Below, one piece after another: positions 41,194 through 49,496 of a stretch of DNA of 64,000 nucleotides (within the stretch, counting starts at the first letter, position 1; each line of letters opens with the position of its first letter). The stretch is from UBA1794 sp050946375 (GTDB lineage Bacteria > Bacteroidota > Bacteroidia > Bacteroidales > Bacteroidaceae). Below the pieces are notes generated by a model. The model was not told where the DNA came from and searched no databases. It was given only the letters and a program-made list of their open reading frames with translations. A program made the translations under genes and the position numbers. Where the stretch lies: positions 186,001 through 250,000 of the forward strand of contig JBMNUT010000003.1 of the NCBI GenBank assembly GCA_050946375.1. Reading direction: 5' to 3'.

Positions 41194-42620
41194 TGGAGAA
41201 GCCGTATATCTTGCCGCAGTCGTTGGCAGGCATGGGCATCCAAAAGCTCAATGCCATGCAGGAATCCATGTGGGCTTCGGCCCGACAGATGCAGGACATT
41301 TTGCTGCTCTCCCCGCCGGGTAGCGGAAAGACCCTGGCCTTTTTGTTGCCTCTGCTGCATGATTTGCAGGAAAGCCCTGCCGCTTTTTCAGAAAAGAGCC
41401 CGGCTTTTCTGATATTGTCTCCCTCGCGCGAATTAGCCCTGCAGATTGCTGCGGTATGGAAGAGCCTGATTCCGCCGAGCAAGGCCGTCTGCTGCTGTGG
41501 AGGGCACCTGATGGCCGACGAAAGGCGGGTGCTCCGCGAGGAAAATCCTGCACTGGTGGTCGGGACGCCGGGACGCATTTCCGATTTGATGGAAAAGGGT
41601 TATCTGGAAACGGCACATATCCGGCTCCTGATTATCGACGAGTTTGACAAAATGATGGAGTTGGGTTTCCGCGAGGTGATGCAGAAAATTCAGGATGGCT
41701 TGCCTGCCGTGGAGCGGAAATGGCTGGTTTCGGCTACGGACAGCGCCGATTTTCCGACTTTCCTGCGTCCCGATGCGTTGCGGCTTGACTTCCGTCCGGC
41801 TGAAACTCCTGTGGAGCTTCCCGATGCGAAGCGGCTCAAGATTTACCATGTGACCAGCCCGATTCCCGACAAGCTGGCTGCGTTGTTGGCTTTGTTGGCA
41901 ACGCTGGCCGAGAAGGAAGACGGGTTTCCGGCAATGGTCTTTGTCAATTACCGGGAAGCTGTGGAGCGTGTGTGTGGTTTCCTGCAGAAAAACCGTGTGG
42001 CCTGCAGTGCGTTTCATGGAGGTATGGAGCAGAATTTGCGTGAACGCTCTCTCTATCGTTTCCGTTCGGGCAGCAGTCATATCCTGGTGGCTACGGACTT
42101 GGCGGCACGGGGGCTGGACATTCCGGAAGTGCGGAGTGTGATTCACTACAATCTGCCTCTGCAGCAGGAGCAGTTCGTGCATCGTAACGGCCGTTCCACG
42201 CGGGGCGATCATCCGGCGGGGACGGCCTATTGGATCAGTTCGGCGCAGGAAAAATTGCCTTCCTACCTCTCGGTGAGCGATTATGAGGAGCAGCCCATAC
42301 CTTTGGTGCGGGGCTTTCTGCCCGAAGGGGCCGACGATTCGGAGGCCGTATTCCCGCCGGCTCTGGCCCGGCGCATATCGCTTCCCGAAAAGGCTACCTT
42401 ATATATAGGAAAGGGGAAGAAGGACAAAGTCAGTCGTGCGGATGTTCTTGGCTTTCTCTGCAAGAAAGGTGGCTTGAAGGGCAGCGAAATCGGTCTGATT
42501 GAAGTGCGCGACCATCATTCGTATGCGGCCGTTCCGCGTAAGAAGTTGCGGGAGGTGTTGGCTCTCCTGCGGCAGGAAAAGATAAAGGGACAGCGCACGC
42601 TGGTGGAAGAGGCCTTGTAG
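41190..42620 (+). CDS. DEAD-box RNA helicase with a repeat-encoded loop
   Basis: A 476-residue helicase starting at the ATG that overlaps the DUF5715 stop. Motif I is PPGSGKT (42-48), Ia PSRELALQ, Ib GTPGRI, II the variant DEFD (IIDEFDKMMELGF), III SAT, V ATDLAARGLDI and VI HRNGRSTR. The C-terminal 80 residues end in a DbpA-like RNA-binding fold (SRADVLGFLCKKGGLKGSEI, VRDHHSYAAVPRKKLREVL). Residues about 55-76, between motifs I and Ia, are translated from a 22-nt repeat array (QESPAAFSEKSPAFLIL). Confidence 0.92.
   Translation: MMEKPYILPQSLAGMGIQKLNAMQESMWASARQMQDILLLSPPGSGKTLAFLLPLLHDLQESPAAFSEKSPAFLILSPSRELALQIAAVWKSLIPPSKAVCCCGGHLMADERRVLREENPALVVGTPGRISDLMEKGYLETAHIRLLIIDEFDKMMELGFREVMQKIQDGLPAVERKWLVSATDSADFPTFLRPDALRLDFRPAETPVELPDAKRLKIYHVTSPIPDKLAALLALLATLAEKEDGFPAMVFVNYREAVERVCGFLQKNRVACSAFHGGMEQNLRERSLYRFRSGSSHILVATDLAARGLDIPEVRSVIHYNLPLQQEQFVHRNGRSTRGDHPAGTAYWISSAQEKLPSYLSVSDYEEQPIPLVRGFLPEGADDSEAVFPPALARRISLPEKATLYIGKGKKDKVSRADVLGFLCKKGGLKGSEIGLIEVRDHHSYAAVPRKKLREVLALLRQEKIKGQRTLVEEAL
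41353..41418. repeat. 22-nt period array inside the DEAD-box helicase gene, three units
   Basis: Units begin at 41353, 41375 and 41397. The middle one (CCCTGCCGCTTTTTCAGAAAA) is close to the intergenic consensus. CAGAAAAG (41390-41397) and CTTTTCTG (41405-41412) form an 8-bp inverted repeat. The total length (66 bases) keeps the frame. Confidence 0.75.
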
Positions 42621-42690
42621 AAAACAGGTATTTCGCCCTGCGTAGGGCAGAACAGACGGCCATCTTTTCCGAACAAGTGGTAAGAAAAGA

Positions 42691-42737
42691 CGAGGGACGC
42701 TCTCCGGTTGCATGGGCCGGTTGCGTCCCTCGTTTTT
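42691..42737. terminator. bidirectional terminator between the helicase gene and trxB
   Basis: The 10-bp stem CGAGGGACGC (42691-42700) pairs with GCGTCCCTCG (42723-42732), with a smaller CCGG/CCGG pairing in the loop and a T run after it. It serves the converging helicase and trxB genes. Confidence 0.88.
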
Positions 42738-42756
42738 GTGTGTGCGGGTGGACAGT

Positions 42757-43701
42757 TTAGCTTTCGGCTATCAGGAAGCGCTCTACCTCGAGGGCTGCCT
42801 GGCATCCGCTTGCCGCTGCGGTTATGGCCTGGCGGTAGATGGGGTCGGCCACGTCGCCTGCTGCGAAGATGCCCGGCAGGTTGGTCAGCGGACGGCCGCC
42901 CTCGGTCTGGATGTATCCTTCGGCATTTGTATGAATCCACGGCTGGAATATCTCCGAATTGGGGTGGTGTCCGATGCCGAGGAAGAAGCCGTCTATGCGG
43001 ATTTCCACCTGCTTTTCGTCGGGTTTGCCGCGCCGATAGGTAAGACGTGCGCCTTCTACCTTGTTTTCCCCAAAGAGAGAATCGGTTTCATGCTCGAAGA
43101 GTATCTCGATCTTAGGGTTCTCCATGACTCTTTTCTGCATGATTTGCGAAGCCCGCAGGTAGGGTTTGCGTACAATCATGTACACCTTCTCGGCCAGTCC
43201 GGCAAGATATGAGGCCTCTTCGCAGGCAGTATCTCCGCCTCCAACCACGGCTACGACTTTCTTGCGGTAGAAAAATCCGTCGCAGGTGGCGCAGGCGCTG
43301 ACGCCGAGACCTGCATATTTCTTCTCGTCGGGCAGGCCCAGATATTTGGCCGATGCGCCGGTGGATATGATTACGGTGCGGGCTTCGATTTCCTGTCCTT
43401 CGTCGGTCCAGGCACGGTAGGGGCGCTGGCTGAAGTCTACGCGGGCGATGATTTGGGGAAGTATGTCGCACCCGAAGCGGAGTGCCTGCTTCTTCATGTT
43501 GTCCATCAGGTCCATTCCCTGGATTCCTTCGGGATATCCGGGAAAGTTCTCTATCTCTGTGGTTTGAGTCAGCTGTCCTCCCGGCAGTTCGCCTTCGCAA
43601 AGGAGGGTAGGGATGTTGGCCCGGCGGGCATAGATTGCGGCAGTATATCCTGCGGGGCCGGAGCCGATGATGAGGCAGGATGTGTAAATAGGTGTGCTCA
43701 T
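42757..43701 (-). CDS. trxB: thioredoxin-disulfide reductase
   Basis: An FAD/NADPH enzyme of 314 residues that reduces thioredoxin. FAD site IIGSGPAGYTAAIYARRA (residues 11-28), the redox-active CATC (137-140), the NADPH site VVGGGDTACEEASYLA and the C-terminal GIFAAGDVADPIYRQA are all present. It is the last gene of the minus-strand group ftsK-lolA-trxB, 68 bases after lolA. Confidence 0.96.
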   Translation of the reverse strand: MSTPIYTSCLIIGSGPAGYTAAIYARRANIPTLLCEGELPGGQLTQTTEIENFPGYPEGIQGMDLMDNMKKQALRFGCDILPQIIARVDFSQRPYRAWTDEGQEIEARTVIISTGASAKYLGLPDEKKYAGLGVSACATCDGFFYRKKVVAVVGGGDTACEEASYLAGLAEKVYMIVRKPYLRASQIMQKRVMENPKIEILFEHETDSLFGENKVEGARLTYRRGKPDEKQVEIRIDGFFLGIGHHPNSEIFQPWIHTNAEGYIQTEGGRPLTNLPGIFAAGDVADPIYRQAITAAASGCQAALEVERFLIAES

Positions 43702-43769
43702 GAGGTTGAATGTATAAAGTGAAAAGGGGAAATACCGGAGTTCCGACTGTCATTCTGGACGGCCGATGC

Positions 43770-44384
43770 CTACCGGAGGTCTATGATCTCTGCGTTGGGA
43801 TAGTCTTTGGCATTGAAGCGGAAGTAGGAATCGGAGAAGTTTTTGCCCGTATAGCCCGTTACGGTGATTGTGACCGACTGTCCGTTTCGGTCCGTAACGA
43901 TGGCCTTTGCCGGTGTATAGGAAGAGCTTTTTATCCAAAGTGTGATGCTCTTTATGTTTCCGGCCTGCTTCTGGGGCGCGGTGAGGAGTATCTTGTGCAG
44001 CTTGTTGCTCAAGCCTCCGTATTTATAGCTGTAGCCTTTCCGGTAGCTTTGCAGCCAGGTTTGCGGATTGAGCTGGCTTGACTGGGAAGCCGATGGGGTC
44101 GTTACGTTTACTTCTTCCGAGTTTTTCAGATAGGTCCACTGTGTCTTTCCGTCGAACCAGGTAATCATTTGAGGGGTCTGCAGGCGGAATTTGTTGTTCT
44201 TTACGCTGATTGTGCCGTTAAAGCCTTGGGTTCCTTCGGTTCTGAAGGCTATTTCCGCACCTCCCTTGCTGTTGAATGCGGCAAGAGCCTTGTCGAGTAC
44301 GTTTTTTGCCTGGCTGTCGTTCTGGGCCGGTGCGGTGACTGTGGCCAGAATGAGCAGCAGGGTGGTAAGAATCTTATTCATCAT
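43770..44384 (-). CDS. LolA-like outer-membrane lipoprotein carrier
   Basis: A 204-residue periplasmic protein with a signal peptide (about 1-22, ILTTLLLILATVTAPAQ). The LolA fold is suggested by AQNDSQAKNVLDKALAAF, GFNGTISVKNNKFRLQTPQM, TWFDGKTQWTYLKNSEEVNV and SFTYKAKD-like strands near the end. The start is 44384 (MMNKIL); the longer frame reads through a 22-nt array. It lies 97 bases after ftsK, with a repeat-built terminator in between. Confidence 0.82.
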   Translation of the reverse strand: MMNKILTTLLLILATVTAPAQNDSQAKNVLDKALAAFNSKGGAEIAFRTEGTQGFNGTISVKNNKFRLQTPQMITWFDGKTQWTYLKNSEEVNVTTPSASQSSQLNPQTWLQSYRKGYSYKYGGLSNKLHKILLTAPQKQAGNIKSITLWIKSSSYTPAKAIVTDRNGQSVTITVTGYTGKNFSDSYFRFNAKDYPNAEIIDLR

Positions 44385-44416
44385 TGTAATTGGGTCTTTA
44401 TAGAAGTTGAATTTTT

Positions 44417-44482
44417 TCCTTATGGGTTTTTGCAAAAAGCCTTGCATCGGTTTGGAAAAAGTGGCAAGGCTTTTTCCGGTTT
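44417..44482. repeat. 22-nt period array between ftsK and lolA, three units
   Basis: Units begin at 44417, 44439 and 44461. The last base of the array is part of the ftsK stop codon (44482-44484). Neighbouring units are in opposite orientation (AAGCCTTGCA then GGCAAGGCTTTTT). Confidence 0.85.
44434..44475. terminator. repeat-built bidirectional hairpin after ftsK
   Basis: AAAAAGCCTTGC (44434-44445) pairs perfectly with GCAAGGCTTTTT (44464-44475), 12 bp, giving T5 on both strands. Confidence 0.75.
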
Positions 44483-46986
44483 CATGAGAGGCCTGAGCGC
44501 AGATCATTCAGCTTGTTCTGGAGCGACACTTCGTCGGGGCATAAAACCTCGCGGGGCTTGGCTCCCTGCGTCGGGCCGACTATTCCGGCCCGCTCCAGCT
44601 GGTCCATCAGACGCCCCGCACGGTTGTAACCGATGGAGAACTTCCTTTGGATGAGCGAGGTTGAGCCTTGCTGGTGGATGACTATGAGTCGTGCCGCATC
44701 CTCGAAGAGGGAATCCAGATTGCCCATGTCGTCGGCCGAAGAGTCTTGCAGCCCGCTGTTTTCATCGCCCTTGTATTCGGGCAATTCGTAGGCCGAAGGA
44801 TAGCTTTGCTGCTCGGAGATGAATTCGTTGATGCGTTCCACTTCGGGCGTATCGATGAAGGCGCACTGCAGGCGTACGGGGTCTGTACCTTGCAGGAAGA
44901 GCATGTCTCCCTTGCCGATGAGCTGGTTTGCGCCGGGACGGTCGAGGATGGTGCGGGAGTCCATCATGGTGGTTACGCGGAAGGCCATGCGCGCCGGGAA
45001 GTTGGCTTTGATGGTTCCGGTAATGATGTTGGTGGTCGGTCGCTGAGTGGCAATGACCATGTGGATGCCTACTGCACGCGCCAGCTGGGCGATGCGGGCA
45101 ATGGGCAGTTCTACCTCGCGGCCGGCGGTCATGATGAGGTCGCCGAATTCATCGATGATGACCACGATGTAGGGCATATAGTCGTGCCCGTTGTTCGGGT
45201 TGAGCCTGCGGTTGATGAATTTCTCGTTGTACTCTTTGATGTTTCGGGCATGTGCTTTCTTCAGAAGGTCGTAGCGTGAGTCCATCAGGACACAGATGGA
45301 GTTGAGCGTCTGCACTACTTTTGTCACGTCGGTAATGATGGGTTCTTCGGCATCGGGCAGCTTGGCCAGATAATTCTTCTCTATGCCCGAGTAAATACTG
45401 AACTCTACTTTCTTCGGGTCGATAAGGACAAATTTCAGTTCCGCCGGATGTTTCTTGTAGAGCAGCGAGGTGATGATGGCGTTCAGACCTACTGATTTTC
45501 CCTGACCCGTTGCGCCGGCAACCAGCAGGTGGGGCATCTTGCAGAGGTCGAACATGTAGACTTCGTTGGTAATGGTGCGGCCTATTGCAATCGGGAGCTC
45601 ATAGGTCGTCTCCTGGAACTTGCGCGAAGCCAGCACACTGCGCATCCGAACGACTTGGGGATGCTCGTTGGGGACCTCGATTCCGATGGTCCCTTTCCCG
45701 GGAATCGGGGCGATGATACGTATTCCCAGTGCGGAAAGGCTGAGGGCAATATCGTCTTCCAGATTGCGGATCTTGGATATGCGCACGCCGGCCGCGGGGG
45801 TTATCTCGTAGAGTGTTACCGTCGGGCCGACTGTGGCCTTGATGCTGCTGATTTCGATGCCGAAGCTGTGGAGAGTGGCCAGTATCTTATCTTTGTTTTT
45901 GGTCTGCTCTTCCATGTTGATGCTGGGCTCGTCGTTGCTGCTATTGTCGAGCAAATCGAGGGTAGGGAACTTGTAAAATTCCAGGCCGAGGCGGGGGTTA
46001 TACCGCTCCAGTGGTACGGTCTGGGCAGAAACTGTCTCTTCTGTTATCCGTTCTCCTATCTTGAATTCCACGTCTTTCTTGCCGGTCGTATTTTCTTTGC
46101 CTTGGCCGGGGGCTTGGGATTCCTGCTTCGGTTCTTCGTTTCCGCTGGCTTCGGTTGCGGATTCCGGCTCGGCAGTTTGTGTCTCACCCGGAGTGTCCAG
46201 AATAAACTCTACGGTCTTTTCTTCCTCTGACGTAAATGCCTCTCCCGCTTCTGCCGGCTGGGGGGCGGTTTCCGTTACCGGGTTATCACCTTGGGCCTCT
46301 TCGGATTGGGGGGAAGGTACTTCTTCCGGATGGTGTTTGGGATGCTTGACGGAGTTGATTCCGAAGTTGAATACCTTGCGAATCCAGTAGATGGTTTGCT
46401 TGCTCAGGTAAATCAAATAAATGATGGCCGTAATGACGAGTATCAGGAACGTGCCGGGCCATCCGAATTGTCCATAGAGCCATTCGGTGACCCGCTTGCC
46501 GTGCAGTCCGCCGGGGCAGAAGAAATAGATTTCGCCCACAGACTTTTCGAGAAATGCCAGGAAGACGGAGCTCCAGATCATGCCGAAGCCTAAGGCCAGA
46601 AACCACTTCCAAAGATGAAAATGTCCTACATGAATGAGCCGGAAGCCGGTCACTAACAGGAAAACGGGAATGCATACGGCTGCATAGCCGAAGCAGTCGT
46701 TGATAAAGAAGTTGGATATTTGTGCGCCCCGCAGGCCCGTATAATTACGGATCTCGGAGAGTCGCTCCGCATAGTCGGGGGAATTGATGATACTCTGGTC
46801 GGCGCTTCCCGTAATGAAGAAGGAAACGAACGAAATCAGGAAGTACAACGATGCACCGATGAGGAGCAATCCGCTGACAAATTGTACGGTTTCGGCATTA
46901 AACCGTCGTGGAATTGTCGGCGCGGGGGGAGTAGATGCTTGTTTTGTCGTTTTCTTTTTGGAGGGGGAAGTATCTTTTTTTTCCAT
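44482..46986 (-). CDS. ftsK: DNA translocase FtsK
   Basis: An 834-residue septal DNA pump for chromosome segregation. Four membrane helices fill the first 190 residues (LLLIGASLYFLISFVSFFI and others), then an acidic linker (about 210-300), the alpha/beta motor (Walker A VAGATGQGKSVGLN, Walker B VVIIDEFGDLI, PTTNIITGTIKANFPARMAF) and the C-terminal gamma winged helix (RKFSIGYNRAGRLMDQLERA). The start MEKKDTS at 46986 is downstream of a -7 box at 47016-47023, which excludes the longer frame. Confidence 0.95.
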   Translation of the reverse strand: MEKKDTSPSKKKTTKQASTPPAPTIPRRFNAETVQFVSGLLLIGASLYFLISFVSFFITGSADQSIINSPDYAERLSEIRNYTGLRGAQISNFFINDCFGYAAVCIPVFLLVTGFRLIHVGHFHLWKWFLALGFGMIWSSVFLAFLEKSVGEIYFFCPGGLHGKRVTEWLYGQFGWPGTFLILVITAIIYLIYLSKQTIYWIRKVFNFGINSVKHPKHHPEEVPSPQSEEAQGDNPVTETAPQPAEAGEAFTSEEEKTVEFILDTPGETQTAEPESATEASGNEEPKQESQAPGQGKENTTGKKDVEFKIGERITEETVSAQTVPLERYNPRLGLEFYKFPTLDLLDNSSNDEPSINMEEQTKNKDKILATLHSFGIEISSIKATVGPTVTLYEITPAAGVRISKIRNLEDDIALSLSALGIRIIAPIPGKGTIGIEVPNEHPQVVRMRSVLASRKFQETTYELPIAIGRTITNEVYMFDLCKMPHLLVAGATGQGKSVGLNAIITSLLYKKHPAELKFVLIDPKKVEFSIYSGIEKNYLAKLPDAEEPIITDVTKVVQTLNSICVLMDSRYDLLKKAHARNIKEYNEKFINRRLNPNNGHDYMPYIVVIIDEFGDLIMTAGREVELPIARIAQLARAVGIHMVIATQRPTTNIITGTIKANFPARMAFRVTTMMDSRTILDRPGANQLIGKGDMLFLQGTDPVRLQCAFIDTPEVERINEFISEQQSYPSAYELPEYKGDENSGLQDSSADDMGNLDSLFEDAARLIVIHQQGSTSLIQRKFSIGYNRAGRLMDQLERAGIVGPTQGAKPREVLCPDEVSLQNKLNDLRSGLS

Positions 46987-47015
46987 AGGATGCGGTCGAA
47001 ATTCTTTTTGCCCTG

Positions 47016-47023
47016 CAAACTTA
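47016..47023 (-). promoter_or_regulatory. -7 box TAAGTTTG upstream of ftsK
   Basis: TAnnTTTG match 30 bases before the ftsK ATG; no clear -33 box. The remaining 47024-47180 shows no gene. Confidence 0.55.
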
Positions 47024-47180
47024 GGCAAATTCTCCGGAATATCCTCATAAAAAGTGTAGCTTTAGCGCAGCTAAAATCGGAAGCAGAAATCGGTAAGCGG
47101 GGAAGAAAATGAATGAAAAGGGCAATGGAATGCTCTGTTTGACAGCAACTTTCGGGCAGAACACGGTGCTTGTGGAGCGT

Positions 47181-47290
47181 AAGTGACGGCACTTTTGGGA
47201 GAAAGGCGAGGCACTTTTAACAAAAAGGACAGGTACTTTTACAGAAAGGACTGCGCCTTGTCTGCAAAAGTACCTGTCGGTTTATCTGTT
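47181..47290. repeat. 22-nt period array, five units, after patB
   Basis: Units of exactly 22 bases begin at 47181, 47203, 47225, 47247 and 47269. Cores: ACGGCACTTTT, GAGGCACTTTT, CAGGTACTTTT, CTGCGCCTTG and CCTGTCGG. Two or three weaker units may precede it (from about 47115). This is the cleanest array. Confidence 0.9.
47222..47278 (-). terminator. repeat-built terminator of the DUF3737-patB unit
   Basis: On the minus strand GACAGGTACTTTT (47278-47266) pairs with AAAAGTACCTGTC (47240-47228), 13 bp perfect, followed by CTTTTTG. Confidence 0.75.
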
Positions 47291-47312
47291 TACGGGGTGC
47301 GACGGACATCGG

Positions 47313-48479
47313 TTATGCAAAATTTTGTACGAAACTGCGGAAGCGCTCCAGCCCATCGGCCAGCACGGCGCGCGGGCAGGCTATGTTCCAACGCATGAAG
47401 CCTTCGAGCTCTGAACCATACATGCTGCCTGCATTCAGCCACAGACGGGCTTTTTCTTTCAGGAGTTCTTCCAGTTCTTCGGAAGTCTTGCCGAGAACGG
47501 AGCAATCCATCCATACGAGGTAAGTCCCTTCCAGGTCGGTTATCGGGAACTGGGGCATCTGCTTGCGGCAGAAGTCCTGCATGTAGCGGAAGTTGTCGTA
47601 TAGATAGGTCCTCAGTTCGTCGAGCCATTCTTCACCGTGGTTGTAGGCTGCGATTGTGGCCACTACGCCGAACGGATTGACATCGCATACTTCGTTGATG
47701 TTGATGGCCTTGTCGATTCGTTTTTTCCATTCCGGATTGTCTACGATGATGTTGGCAATCTGCAGTCCGGCCAGGTTGAATGCCTTGGTAGGCGATACGC
47801 AGGTGACGGAATGTTGCCGGAATTCGGTGGAAAGAGAGGCGAAAGGCGTATAATCATGCCCCGGATAAGTCAGTTCGCAGTGTATCTCGTCGGATATGAC
47901 GGTGACGCCGTTTCGCAGGCAGAGGTCTCCTATGCGTTCCAGTTCTTCGCGTTTCCATACGCGGCCTACGGGGTTGTGCGGATTGCAGAGCAACATGAGC
48001 CGGACGCGCGGGTCGGAAACTTTGCGTTCCAGGTCGTCGAAGTCGATGCGGTACGTCGCTCCTTCGCGGAGCAGCGGGTTGAATACGGCTTCGCAACCAT
48101 TGTTTCGGACGGATGAGAAGAAGCAATTGTAGACGGGGGTCTGCAGTACGATTCGGTCGCCCGGCGTGGTGAGCGCTTTGATGATGGCCGAAAGTGCAGG
48201 AACCACGCCGGAAGTGTAAAGCATCCAGTCCTTTTTTATCGTCCAGTTGTGCCTGCGTTGAAACCAATGTATCGCCGCCTCGAAATAGGCTTGCGGTACG
48301 TGGGTATAGCCGAAGATGCCGTGTTCTACGCGCTGCCGCAATGCCTCCTGTACGGCAGGGGCCGTGCGGAAATCCATATCGGCTACCCACATGGGGAGCA
48401 TGTCGGCTTTGGGCGCGGAGTCCCACTTGTAGGAATTGGTTCCCCGGCGCGGGATGATTTCGTCGAAGTTGTATTTCAT
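47313..48479 (-). CDS. PatB/MalY-type aminotransferase (cystathionine beta-lyase like)
   Basis: A PLP enzyme of fold type I, 388 residues. NFDEIIPRRGTNSYKWD at the N-terminus and MLPMWVADMDFRTAPAVQEA are signatures of the MalY/PatB C-S lyase group. HNPVGRVWKREEL, ISDEIHCELTYPGHDYTPF and the PLP-binding Lys in SPTKAFNLAGLQIAN follow. It probably cleaves cystathionine or related C-S bonds. The start MKYNFDEII at 48479 is 14 bases after the DUF3737 stop. Confidence 0.9.
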   Translation of the reverse strand: MKYNFDEIIPRRGTNSYKWDSAPKADMLPMWVADMDFRTAPAVQEALRQRVEHGIFGYTHVPQAYFEAAIHWFQRRHNWTIKKDWMLYTSGVVPALSAIIKALTTPGDRIVLQTPVYNCFFSSVRNNGCEAVFNPLLREGATYRIDFDDLERKVSDPRVRLMLLCNPHNPVGRVWKREELERIGDLCLRNGVTVISDEIHCELTYPGHDYTPFASLSTEFRQHSVTCVSPTKAFNLAGLQIANIIVDNPEWKKRIDKAININEVCDVNPFGVVATIAAYNHGEEWLDELRTYLYDNFRYMQDFCRKQMPQFPITDLEGTYLVWMDCSVLGKTSEELEELLKEKARLWLNAGSMYGSELEGFMRWNIACPRAVLADGLERFRSFVQNFA

Positions 48480-48493
48480 AAAGGCTGGCCGTA

Positions 48494-49348
48494 TCAAGCG
48501 GGATTGTTCCGTACCTTCACTTCGCAGTCGGCAGGAGCTTTGATGTTTTCGTCGAGGATAATCTCACCGTAGCTATCGGCCGTGATGCTTCCGGTACGCG
48601 GGTTTTTCACACTGCGTATGGGGCCGTTCACGGTGGCCTGCACGCTGCTGTATTCGAATGCAAGGTCGCAGTCGTCGGCCATTGTGCAATTTTCCAAAAC
48701 GAGGTCGTGCGCATAACATAAGGGCTGCGTCCCTGAGATTTTGCAGTTCACCAGACGCAGGCGACGGGAGTGCCAGCCGAGATATTCCCCCTCGATAATG
48801 GAGTCGTAGACCGTAACGTCTTCGGTATTCCAGAATGCGTCTTTCGAGTCAATCACTGCATTGCGTATCTCGACGTTCTTGCAGTATTGGAACGAGTAAT
48901 TGCCCTGTTGTTTGTAATCGGCAATCTTTATGTTTTCACTGTGCAGGAATAAATAGTCGGCATTCTGTACTTCTACGTTTTTCAGCTGTACATTACGGCA
49001 TTGCCAAAGGGTCTCTTGCGCGTTGGGGATGCGTACATTTTCCAGAAGTATGCCGTCCATTTCGCGAAACATCTTCGGGGCTTCTACCAGAGTGTCGCTC
49101 ATTTCCAGGTCACGCGAGTACCAAAGTGCAGCCCGCGCCCCTTCGGTGAACAAACAGTCCTTGACATAAAAGCCGTCGACATGCCAGAACGGATATTTTC
49201 CCTCGAAACGGCAGTGGACCGCCTTGATATTGCTGCATTCTTTGAGGGCCGATTCTCCGGCGTGTATCGTAACATCTTCCAGATATAAGTCGTGGGAAGC
49301 AAATAAGGGGCGTTCGCCTCCATACTCTGCATGAGTGATTTGTTTCAT
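48494..49348 (-). CDS. DUF3737 family protein (beta-helix like)
   Basis: A 284-residue protein made of short degenerate repeats, with many LENCT, LKNVEVQNAD, IADYKQQ and VRIPNAQ-type turns, which suggests a right-handed beta-helix. The start MKQITHAEYGGERPLF and the EDVTIHAGESALKECSNI segment are typical of DUF3737. No signal peptide. It is paired with patB, 14 bases apart, in one transcript. Function unknown; the pairing is common in gut bacteria as far as I recall. Confidence 0.85.
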   Translation of the reverse strand: MKQITHAEYGGERPLFASHDLYLEDVTIHAGESALKECSNIKAVHCRFEGKYPFWHVDGFYVKDCLFTEGARAALWYSRDLEMSDTLVEAPKMFREMDGILLENVRIPNAQETLWQCRNVQLKNVEVQNADYLFLHSENIKIADYKQQGNYSFQYCKNVEIRNAVIDSKDAFWNTEDVTVYDSIIEGEYLGWHSRRLRLVNCKISGTQPLCYAHDLVLENCTMADDCDLAFEYSSVQATVNGPIRSVKNPRTGSITADSYGEIILDENIKAPADCEVKVRNNPA

Positions 49349-49423
49349 AGTCTTTATCGTCTTTATTTGTAATACCTATATATATTGGGGTAAGTTCGTT
49401 ATTCCTTTTGTCGATTCCGTATG

Positions 49424-49431
49424 CAAAGATA
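49424..49431 (-). promoter_or_regulatory. -7 box TATCTTTG upstream of DUF3737-patB
   Basis: TAnnTTTG match 76 bases before the ATG at 49348. Confidence 0.5.
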
Positions 49432-49496
49432 CGGGCAGGGAGTAGGGGCGGCTGTACGCAAATTACGGTTCTTATGACCGGAATTACGGTTTGTCC

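Noticed and set aside
47181..47290. Possible CRISPR array
   Set aside because: The step is 22 bases, with no constant repeat separated by unique spacers; units are variable throughout and occur in both orientations. No cas genes are seen.
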